The notes below the pieces were generated by a model. That model worked only from the letters and a program-made list of their open reading frames with translations, did not search any database and was not told where the DNA came from. From CAYVZU01 sp964455935 (lineage in GTDB: Bacteria; Fibrobacterota; CAYVZU01): a stretch of DNA of 6,957 bases. Where the stretch lies: NCBI GenBank assembly GCA_964455935.1, contig CAYVZU010000161.1, forward strand, positions 1-6,957, given 5' to 3'. This document shows, piece after piece, positions 1 to 5,894 of the stretch; the stretch's first letter is position 1; each line of letters starts with the position of its first letter. The position numbers and the translations under genes were made by a program.

Positions 1-1837
1 CGTCCTCACCCCGGCGGCTGGTCCATAGCCTTTTGTAAGAGTTGGGCTTCTCTTCTCTTGGCTTGTTCCGAAATCTGGCAAGCCGATATATGGCTTTGGC
101 CACGGCCCGCTTTCGGGCCAGCCCGCCGGTCGCGGCCAGATTGCGAAGTTCGTTTCTGACCTCGTCCGAATCCAGTTCGCCCAACGCGGTCACGGCAGCC
201 GTTTGAATTCCCTGGTCCGGGTCCTCGGCCAGCCTCAGAAGGGCAGGATGTGCGTCCTTGCTTCGAATCTTGCCAAGGGCCTCGATGGAGGCAATTCGTT
301 CCGCCAGCGGGCCTTGGACTGCCCGGTCGATCAAGCAAGCTGAGCTTGCATCATCATGCATGTTGGCCAACGCGCGGATCGCCGCGAGCCGAACAGAAAC
401 CGCGCCGTCCGTCAAAAGGTCTCTCACTTTCGGAGCGTGCTCACGGGACTTGAGCGAGCCTAGTGCGTTTGTGGCTCGTTGCCGAACCTGGGCCTCGCCG
501 GATTGAAGCAGGCGTCCCGCTTGTTCTTGAACCGAGTGGAACAATCTCCGGTCCAGCCCTTCAGGATGAAGTACCGGGCGGTGCCGCAGAAGGTACTGGA
601 AGATTCTTCCGGTTGGCGCGCATGTCGGCAGGTCCATTGCCTGGCCAATCGCTTCCAGGCCCGTCAGTCCCAGCAACTGCTTTTTGAAATCGGTCGAGGC
701 GAGGTTTGTTCGAATCACCGATAGAAAAGCATTACCGGTCCGGCATAGCGCATTCAGCACGGGCCGGTGTTGGTACAGTTCACCGGTGGAGTTCAGTCGT
801 GCATAGAAGAAAGACAACACCGCAACCGACTTCTCACCAAATGCGAGATGAACACTCTCGAACAGGTGGCCTGTATTCTTGTCCTTGATGCAGAGCAGAA
901 GCGACAGGAGAAATTCCACCTTCTCCTGATCATTGCCGGAGTGTGAGAGAATGGCATCCGCAAGCGTGTAGGATTGCAGATCCGGCTGACCAAATCCTCC
1001 TCCCCGGTAGCTCTCCATTGAGGCCCGCAAGGCCTTAAGGGCATGGTCGGTGGAGGGAGACTTTCCCAGGAAGTAACAATCCAAGGCGATCGAGATCGCC
1101 CGCTTTCCCAGCCGGGGCAGCAATTTTCCGATGCTGTCGAAGACCTCAGGTTGCGCCGCCTGGGCGAACAACTGGGCAAGCCGTTCGGGCGAGCGGTCCA
1201 GGATTATTGATAGCCGCTCCGCCGCGTCGGGATCATCCCGGAAGAGCTCCAGGAGCACGGCTATCTCGGCAAGAACATCCTCTTTCATGGAATTGTCTTT
1301 GGTCATTGGTGTCTCGTCCTTTTCGGGCTTGCGGACCAGCGCTGCCAGCAACTGGCGACCGCGGTGCAACCGGCTCATGACCGTGCCAATGGGAACTTCG
1401 AGAAACTCGGAAATCTCCTCATACGAGAGTTGCTCAAAGTAATGAAGGACCAGAACAATGCGATGCGCCGGAGAAAGGCGAAAGATTTGCGAGCGAAGAT
1501 TTGGCACAAGTTCATTCTCGATCTCGCTTTCATCCTCTGCAGCCGGCAGATCGTCAGAAACATCCACAGTATCCTTCCGCTGCCGTCGAAACCACATTCG
1601 GAAGACATTCAGGGATATTGCCTTGAGCCAACCCGGAAACCTTTCCGGGTCGCGCAGTTGGCCCAGCTTCAGATAGGCCTCAACCAGGGTATCGTGCGCC
1701 AAATCCTGGGCGTCGGGCACGTTGCCAGTCAGCCCAAGGCAGGTCGAGTATACCATGCCCTGGTAGCGCTCGATAAGAGCGCCGAAGGCCTCACGGTCTT
1801 TGGCTTGGGCCTTTCTTATGAGTTCCGGATCCGTCAC
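1..1837 (-). CDS. ECF sigma factor fused to a long HEAT-repeat C-terminal region (partial, runs off the left edge)
   Basis: Reading the minus strand from GTG at 1837, one frame stays open for 612 codons to the window edge. Residues about 7-90 look like sigma-70 region 2 of ECF factors (DAQDLAHDTLVEAYLKL, then FPGWLKAISLNVFRMWFRRQ). Residues 113-168 look like region 4 (LSPAHRIVLVLHYFEQLSYE, then EEISEFLEVPIGTVMSRLHR with the helix-turn-helix). An acidic linker (93-112) separates them. After residue 172 the frame continues into an alpha-helical region, with at least four HEAT-like repeats at about 444-586 (for example VRQRATNALGSL, VRLAAIRALANM, ERIASIEALGKI, IQTAAVTALGEL). GTG 1837 is chosen because the open frame begins after a TAG about 90 bases upstream and has no in-frame ATG before region 2; GGTGGAAAG lies just ahead. 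The sigma part should direct RNA polymerase to specific promoters. The repeat part may bind a regulator, in place of an anti-sigma gene, none of which is visible. ATG 1306, about 10 bases after an AAAAGGA, could be an internal start for a separate repeat protein, but no stop separates the two parts. Confidence 0.88.
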   Translation of the reverse strand, partial: MTDPELIRKAQAKDREAFGALIERYQGMVYSTCLGLTGNVPDAQDLAHDTLVEAYLKLGQLRDPERFPGWLKAISLNVFRMWFRRQRKDTVDVSDDLPAAEDESEIENELVPNLRSQIFRLSPAHRIVLVLHYFEQLSYEEISEFLEVPIGTVMSRLHRGRQLLAALVRKPEKDETPMTKDNSMKEDVLAEIAVLLELFRDDPDAAERLSIILDRSPERLAQLFAQAAQPEVFDSIGKLLPRLGKRAISIALDCYFLGKSPSTDHALKALRASMESYRGGGFGQPDLQSYTLADAILSHSGNDQEKVEFLLSLLLCIKDKNTGHLFESVHLAFGEKSVAVLSFFYARLNSTGELYQHRPVLNALCRTGNAFLSVIRTNLASTDFKKQLLGLTGLEAIGQAMDLPTCAPTGRIFQYLLRHRPVLHPEGLDRRLFHSVQEQAGRLLQSGEAQVRQRATNALGSLKSREHAPKVRDLLTDGAVSVRLAAIRALANMHDDASSACLIDRAVQGPLAERIASIEALGKIRSKDAHPALLRLAEDPDQGIQTAAVTALGELDSDEVRNELRNLAATGGLARKRAVAKAIYRLARFRNKPREEKPNSYKRLWTSRRGED

Positions 1838-1870
1838 TTTGTCTTTCCACCAATAAGATGCATACGGGAC

Positions 1871-1888
1871 GGAATTATTCCATGGAAT
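1871..1888. promoter_or_regulatory. Overlapping GGAAT inverted repeats upstream of the sigma gene
   Basis: GGAATTATTCC (1871-1881) is a perfect 5-1-5 dyad. It overlaps the perfect 12-base palindrome ATTCCATGGAAT (1877-1888). Together they give three alternating GGAAT/ATTCC half-sites in 18 bases, 34-51 bases ahead of the sigma GTG start. This arrangement resembles an operator for a dimeric regulator. No regulator is identified, and the possible sigma promoter around it is not clear by eye. Confidence 0.35.
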
Positions 1889-1942
1889 TTGGTACTGAGA
1901 AGATAAAATGAGGCTATGATCGAATCCCTAACCGCCTAAATA

Positions 1943-1972
1943 TTGACTCTGACCGGCCAGTTGCCATATCTT
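1943..1972 (+). promoter_or_regulatory. Candidate promoter of the FliG/MotA-like gene
   Basis: TTGACT (1943-1948) is followed after 18 bases by TATCTT (1967-1972). This would place the transcript start near 1980, at the beginning of the conserved leader. TATTGACTC is also found at nearly the same distance (32 versus 33 bases) ahead of the homologous leader of the DUF1835 gene, which supports the -35 assignment. The -10 assignment is weaker because the second copy has no equally placed match. Use of the neighbouring ECF sigma is possible but cannot be seen. Confidence 0.45.
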
Positions 1973-1980
1973 TCCCGAAG

Positions 1981-2101
1981 GCGCACAGGGGCGCCTCCTC
2001 GTCTGCGGAAAGGATTGAATCCACCCTCTTTTCGAATTGGATCGCGCATAGGCCTCTTTTCCGTCTATGTGGGCAGACGCTAGACTTGTGCGAAGGAGGT
2101 C
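1981..2101 (+). promoter_or_regulatory. Conserved 5' leader, copy A, with a Shine-Dalgarno-sequestering helix
   Basis: This leader precedes the start codon at 2104 and has a homologue ahead of the DUF1835 gene. Block 1 (1981-2027) matches copy B at about 41 of 47 positions. It includes GGGGCGCC, GTCTGCGG and the dyad GGATTGAATCC (2012-2022). Block 2 (2053-2080) matches at 20 of 28 positions and ends in GCAGACGC. The strong Shine-Dalgarno AAGGAGG (2093-2099) can pair with 2051-2060 (GGCCTCTTTT with GAAGGAGGTC, 10 pairs of which 3 are G-U, 31-nt loop). Competing pairings are GGAAAGGA (2007-2014) with TCTTTTCC (2055-2062), and GTCTGC (2001-2006) with GCAGAC (2073-2078). The layout fits a translational switch or an RNA thermometer; a DNA operator at the dyad is an alternative. 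Confidence 0.6.
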
Positions 2102-2103
2102 CA

Positions 2104-3084
2104 ATGTCCCCGTCTCTTCCTGCCAATCCCAGTCTGCGCCATCTGAAAACACAGGCGAAAGATCTGCTGAATGCCCATAAGGAGGGCGCGTCTTCGGCTG
2201 TGAACCGGCTAAGGATTCTTCATGGGTTCGCGAAGAAAGTCGATGAGAAAATCGTTGCAGCAAAGGTGACGCTTGCGGATTGCCAGTTCGCGATTGCCCT
2301 TGAATACGGGTTTGCGGGCTGGAGTGATCTGAAGAAGCACGTAACCGCAAAGGAGAAGGAGATGGCCGCAAAGAATGAAAAGACGCCCAAGTCAATAACA
2401 GAGTTCAAGGAACTTGCCGATATCTGGTATTTGCACAGCTACGCTATTCAACGAGTCCTCAGAGAAGTGGATACACGGACACTCGCCATGGCGCTTTCAG
2501 GTGCACCACATCGGATTGAAACCTGTATCCTAAGAAACATGTCTGAACGCGCGGGGCAGATGATTCGGCAAGACATTGAATATCTGGGCCAGATCTCCCA
2601 AAAGGATATCGAGTGGGCACGTGACCAAATAATAGGGATCATGAATAAGCTAATGGCAGCTGGCGAGATTGAAATGGCTGGCGAAACCAAAAGTCGGCTC
2701 GCTCGAAAGAGTGGTGGAAGTTCGGAGTTGCGCAGCATGTTTGAGAAGGAATGGGATCGGCCAATTTCCCAGAAGAACATGGAAGAGCTTGTCACCTTTC
2801 TGAGATTAATTTCCAGGGCGAGTCGTCAATTCGCTTTCCTGGCTCTGGAAGACCTTCTGGAACGAATAGATGACGAATACCTGAAAATGGGCCTGCGCCT
2901 TGCCGTGGATGGGGTAGAGCCCGCCCGATTCGAAGATATTATGGAATCGCGAAGGAAGACTCTTGTGGCAGCTTATGACAAACGTTTGGAAGTAATGCTT
3001 ACGGCCCTTAAACGTATTCAAGCCGGAGATGCTCCAGCTTTGGTTGAGCTCGCCTGCCGAGCGTTGCTTCCAGCCGAATCCTGA
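2104..3084 (+). CDS. Chimeric protein: N-terminal module + FliG C-terminal-like domain + MotA cytoplasmic-like domain
   Basis: The product is 326 aa. ATG 2104 is chosen because AAGGAGG sits just ahead and the paralogue at 4441 aligns from this Met; the in-frame TTG at 2086 would start inside the ribosome-binding region. Residues 5-80 form a small helical module (LPANPSLRHLK, then AIALEYGFAGWSDLK) shared with the DUF1835 neighbour and known to me as an N-terminal piece of ankyrin-type proteins in Acidobacteria and related phyla. Residues about 104-191 resemble the FliG C-terminal domain: AIQRVLREVDTRTLAMALSG, CILRNMSERAGQMIRQD, then a final helix ending in GEIEM. After a linker, residues 226-283 resemble the MotA cytoplasmic loop (RASRQFAFLALED, IDDEYLKMGLRLAVDG). 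Residues 292-323 resemble the MotA C-terminal tail (LTALKRIQAGDAP). No membrane helices are present: the MotA TM1-2 and TM3-4 segments are missing, as are the FliG N-terminal and middle domains. In motors, these two domains touch each other to make torque. No other flagellar gene is in the window. The function is unknown: a motor modulator and a repurposed domain pair are both possible. Confidence 0.85.
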   Translation: MSPSLPANPSLRHLKTQAKDLLNAHKEGASSAVNRLRILHGFAKKVDEKIVAAKVTLADCQFAIALEYGFAGWSDLKKHVTAKEKEMAAKNEKTPKSITEFKELADIWYLHSYAIQRVLREVDTRTLAMALSGAPHRIETCILRNMSERAGQMIRQDIEYLGQISQKDIEWARDQIIGIMNKLMAAGEIEMAGETKSRLARKSGGSSELRSMFEKEWDRPISQKNMEELVTFLRLISRASRQFAFLALEDLLERIDDEYLKMGLRLAVDGVEPARFEDIMESRRKTLVAAYDKRLEVMLTALKRIQAGDAPALVELACRALLPAES

Positions 3085-3108
3085 TCGGAATTTCCAAATA
3101 CGATGTAG

Positions 3109-3138
3109 CCTGGAGGGAGTGATACACCTCCCTCCAGG
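3109..3138. terminator. Hairpin between convergent genes, likely a terminator
   Basis: CCTGGAGGGAG (3109-3119) and CTCCCTCCAGG (3128-3138) form a perfect 11-bp stem with an 8-nt loop. It lies 24 bases after the stop of the plus-strand gene and 49 bases beyond the stop of the minus-strand gene. On the plus strand a T-rich stretch (TTTTGTGTTT) follows after about 13 bases, so it is not a textbook U tract. The position between two convergent genes supports a role in ending both transcripts. Confidence 0.6.
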
Positions 3139-3187
3139 AACAGCCTGCCTTTTGTGTTTCTGGTCCGGGACGAATTGGGCTTTTTCA

Positions 3188-4441
3188 TCACATGCTGACT
3201 ATCTTCCCGGTTTTCTCGTCCCACCGATAGGCCGATTCCTTCCCTTGCAGGTGCACTCCGCCCAGCCAGGTGTCTATTCCATTCGTCCGGACGAAATCCA
3301 CCTGGCCCGAGAGGACGCGTTCCGCCTCCGGCAGAACCCGGACTTGCCATTGACCCAGATTGCCGGGCTCGCGGGGGTTATAGGCAGGGCCTTCGATTTG
3401 GATCACTGGTGACGGACCATTGGCCATGGATCGCAGGCAGGCCATCACCACAGTGTCGCCGAAAAACGGCGGGTGCTCCATTTCCGAAAGGCGCGAAAAC
3501 AGCGGGCCAAATTTCAGTTCCCCTGTTTTGACCAGTTCCAGGATCTCTCTCTGCATTCGACTAAGGCCATTTCTGGTACTGGGAAATCGCTGGAGATGGC
3601 GTTTTAGCGCAGCACCCAGATAGGGCAGGGCGGAAGTGTCGGCCGTCAGCACATCCTCTATTGCTCTGGGGTCCGGAGAACGGTAGGCGGCCAATGCACG
3701 AATGGCCAACTCGGTTTCCTCTTTTGTGACTTCATGACGCTCCGGCATGAGCGTGGCGAGCTTGTCCGGCATCAGTTCGCCCAAGCCGTGGAAACGCTTG
3801 AACCCGGGGAATTCGCCAATGCAGATGAGGCTGAGTTTGGTTTTGCCGAGCTTCTGCCGCGAGAACCAGTCGAGTTGGCGAATCAGGATCAGTTGGTCGA
3901 AAAGGCAGGCGTCGAACCACAGTACGACCTCATCAAAGGAAGAGAACTCCTCCATTGCCTTATCGGCGGCTCTTAGACTTTGAACACCGGCTTCGAGCGA
4001 CGAAAACCAGCCGCCATCCAAAATGCTTTGGGCGCGGACCCGAAGCCATTCTTCATAGGAAACCCCGGAGGGATTTGGCCCTTCAAGCAGGGGGTCGTAC
4101 CACGCAATGATTTTACCCGGAACTCGGCTTGCGCGGAGTGAACCGGCCGAGGAATCTCCGCAATGGATATGCAGAATCCCTTTGGATTCGCGTCGGCCCT
4201 CGATGGTCTCCTTCATTTCCTTGCAGCTTTGGAAACCGTATTCAAGGGCAAGCGCGTGCTGCATTTCCCGCAGGACGATTTTTGACTCGCGAATTTCCGC
4301 GTCTGAAAGCTTTGAGTAACGGCCCATCAAGCGGATCGTGGCAAGCGCCTGCGGGTCACCTGTCTCCAAGGCTTTAAGCAGAGCTTTGGCCTCGGCCTTA
4401 AGGTGATCGAGACTGGGGTTGGGTGGAAGGAATTTGGCCAT
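3188..4441 (-). CDS. DUF1835-type protein with the shared N-terminal module
   Basis: The product is 417 aa. It starts at ATG 4441, four bases after AAGGAGG. Residues 1-80 align without gaps to the start of the plus-strand neighbour (31 of 70 identical: LPPNPSLDHLK, LALEYGF), but the Trp usual after EYGF is Cys here. Residues from about 89 match DUF1835: ILHIHCGDSSAGSLR, then IIAWYDPLLEGPNP, then VVLWFDACLFDQLILIRQL at about 172-190. The C-terminal part (about 376-413; VDFVRTNGIDTWLGGVHLQG, YRWDEKTGK) matches the tail I associate with DUF1835 proteins. No signal peptide or membrane helix is apparent, so a soluble cytoplasmic protein is expected. The biochemical role of DUF1835 is not established to my knowledge. 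The gene is convergent with the FliG/MotA-like paralogue and divergent from the reductase. It carries its own copy of the conserved leader, which suggests shared control with the paralogue. Confidence 0.85.
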   Translation of the reverse strand: MAKFLPPNPSLDHLKAEAKALLKALETGDPQALATIRLMGRYSKLSDAEIRESKIVLREMQHALALEYGFQSCKEMKETIEGRRESKGILHIHCGDSSAGSLRASRVPGKIIAWYDPLLEGPNPSGVSYEEWLRVRAQSILDGGWFSSLEAGVQSLRAADKAMEEFSSFDEVVLWFDACLFDQLILIRQLDWFSRQKLGKTKLSLICIGEFPGFKRFHGLGELMPDKLATLMPERHEVTKEETELAIRALAAYRSPDPRAIEDVLTADTSALPYLGAALKRHLQRFPSTRNGLSRMQREILELVKTGELKFGPLFSRLSEMEHPPFFGDTVVMACLRSMANGPSPVIQIEGPAYNPREPGNLGQWQVRVLPEAERVLSGQVDFVRTNGIDTWLGGVHLQGKESAYRWDEKTGKIVSM

Positions 4442-4445
4442 GCGG

Positions 4446-4560
4446 CCTCCTTTCTGTGTGCGCCCGGCGTCTGCAAGGTCAGGCCGAAAGGAGGTTTCTC
4501 GGCAGATATCAACCAGGGTGGATTAAATCCTTGCCGCAGACTGGTGGCGCCCCTTTGCGC
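4446..4560 (-). promoter_or_regulatory. Conserved 5' leader, copy B, with a perfect anti-Shine-Dalgarno helix
   Basis: Read on the minus strand, 4560-4515 is block 1 (GCGCAAAGGGGCGCC, GTCTGCGGCAAGG, dyad GGATTTAATCC at 4530-4520). Positions 4494-4467 are block 2, ending in GCAGACGC. Both match the leader of the plus-strand paralogue. CCTCCTTTC (4494-4486) is a perfect 9-base complement of GAAAGGAGG (4454-4446), which holds the Shine-Dalgarno; the loop is 31 nt, the same as in copy A. Alternative pairing: GTCTGC (4541-4536) plus AAGG (4532-4529) can pair with CCTTGCAGAC (4478-4469) with a 3-base bulge, which would compete with the blocking helix. Transcript data would be needed to show that this region is in the mRNA. 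Confidence 0.6.
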
Positions 4561-4593
4561 ACTGAGGATAAACTGGCTAATGCGACGAAACTG

Positions 4594-4599
4594 AGTCAA
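4594..4599 (-). promoter_or_regulatory. Candidate -35 element of the DUF1835 gene
   Basis: TATTGACTC on the minus strand lies 33 bases ahead of the conserved leader block and matches the element ahead of the other leader. A convincing -10 at 16-18 bases is not visible; TATCCT occurs but at a 23-base spacing. The remaining bases up to the reductase start hold nothing else I can identify except its own upstream region. Confidence 0.35.
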
Positions 4600-4681
4600 T
4601 AACCAGCTCGGTCCGCTGGACTTGTCGCCCTTCGCATTTGGACGGGTTGCTTTGGTCAATGAGCGGAAAGTGCACCGCTTA

Positions 4682-4708
4682 TTGTTACAATTTAATTTGG
4701 AGTATATT
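4682..4708 (+). promoter_or_regulatory. Possible promoter of the redox cluster
   Basis: An AT-rich stretch unlike its surroundings contains TTGTTA (4682-4687) and TATATT (4703-4708), but the 15-base spacing is short. TACAAT (4686-4691) is an alternative -10 without a clear -35. GGAGA (4733-4737) before ATG 4742 is the ribosome binding site. Confidence 0.3.
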
Positions 4709-4741
4709 TGATAGGTTGAATACAGATTCGATGGAGAATAA

Positions 4742-5841
4742 ATGAAATATCGTCCGCTGGGCAAAACAGGTTTAAAGGTATCGGCGCTTGCCATGGGGTG
4801 CATGCGGCTACCCGAAAAAGATCCGGAGCTGGCAGCGAAGATCATCGATTCGGCCATCGCTATGGGCGTTAATTATTTCGAAACCACGCGCAGATACATC
4901 AACGGCCGCTGCCAGCATCTGGTCGCAGGCGGATTGAAAGGGCGCAGCCGCGGTTTGATTGTGTCGGGAAAAGCCGGCATAAAACCCGAAACCACGGCGG
5001 AAGAATATCGCAAAGAAATCGATCTCCAATTGGAGATATTAGGAGTGGAGTATCTCGAATTTTTCCAGGTAGGCTGGTTTTCGCTTGATAAGGTGGAGGC
5101 CCTGACGAAAAAAGGCGGACCGCTTGAGGCTTTGCGGCAGGCGCAAACGGAAGGGATTATAGGGCATATTGGATTCACCGGCCACGACAAGCCGGAAAAT
5201 TTCAGCAAGGTTCTGGAAACCGGCATTTTCGAAAGTATGACTATTCCATACAGCCTGATCGACCGAAGATATGAATCCGCCATTCAACTCGCCGGAAAGC
5301 TGGGGATTGGCGTTGTGAACATGTGTCCCGTGGCGGGGGGATTTCTGGCCGAGCCTTCCGAGACTCTTCGAAAGCTTATGCCGGGCGCATCCGCAACGAC
5401 CGCCGCATCGGCATTCCAATTCGTCTTATCCAATCCAAACGTAAGCTGCGCTTGTTCGGGCATGAATACAATGGAGCAATTGCAGGAAAACGTGGAGACC
5501 GTCAACTCGTTCGAGAGCTTGGGCCAATCCGAATGGTCCCAGGTCAACGCGATTCTGGATGGGTTCCAAAAGCGNNNNNNNNNNAGCGGCAGAAACAGTT
5601 TTGCACCGCGTGCGGATATTGCATGCCATGTCCCCACGGCGTTGACATCCCTTCCAATTTCAAATTTCACAACTACGATACGGTTTATGGCTTCCGGGGA
5701 TGGGCCACCGATGAATACAGGAAATTGGAGCCGGCCAACCGCGCGGACCAATGCACCGAATGCGGCGAGTGCGAACCCAAATGCCCCAATACGATCCCAA
5801 TCCGCAATCAACTTAAAATGGTGCGGGAACGATACCAATGA
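4742..5841 (+). CDS. Aldo/keto reductase with C-terminal 4Fe-4S domain (interrupted by an assembly gap)
   Basis: Residues 1-277 form an aldo/keto reductase TIM barrel (MKYRPLGKTGLKVSALAMGC, NYFETTRRY, GHIGFTGHDKPENF). After the N gap, the frame beginning at 5587 gives 84 residues with two iron-sulfur motifs: CTACGYCMPCP and CTECGECEPKCP. This is the usual layout of the Fe-S aldo/keto reductase subfamily, so I read both parts as one gene ending at TGA 5839-5841. The two frames differ by one base because the gap is written as 10 N. Of the usual tetrad (Asp, Tyr, Lys, His), Tyr52 and Lys77 are present. Asp is replaced by Glu47, and the His position is occupied by Val110-Gly111-Trp112. As I recall such changes occur in this subfamily, so normal NADPH carbonyl reduction should not be assumed. 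The product is cytoplasmic and probably passes electrons through its clusters. The Rieske and DoxX genes follow on the same strand. Confidence 0.85.
5575..5584. other. Assembly gap (10 N) inside the reductase gene
   Basis: Ten N separate codons in frame with ATG 4742 from codons in frame with CGG 5587. For one continuous gene the true number of missing bases must leave remainder 2 when divided by 3 (for example 8, 11 or 14). The written length of 10 is therefore not the real one if the gene is intact. Confidence 0.95.
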
Positions 5842-5894
5842 ACCCGCGCCCCCGAATTCCAGCGGACTGTTGTCATTCTTTCGCAGGAGGTGTT

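Noticed and set aside
793..1179. 128-codon minus-strand frame rich in Arg, Ser and Cys
   Set aside because: It is in a different frame from the continuous sigma-HEAT reading and its composition is typical of an off-frame shadow.
1364..1906. 180-codon open frame on the plus strand
   Set aside because: It lies opposite the sigma domains, which have clear family motifs; the plus-strand product shows no recognisable features.
2104..3084. Part of a flagellar operon
   Set aside because: No other flagellar or chemotaxis gene is present, and the protein lacks the FliG N-terminal and middle domains and all MotA membrane helices.
4327..4857. 176-codon minus-strand frame overlapping the DUF1835 start
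   Set aside because: It is out of frame with the DUF1835 gene and crosses the conserved leader; its sequence has no family features.
5838..5894. Earlier ATG start for the Rieske gene
   Set aside because: It would put 19 residues ahead of the Tat signal and lacks a good ribosome binding site; ATG 5895 has AGGAGG.
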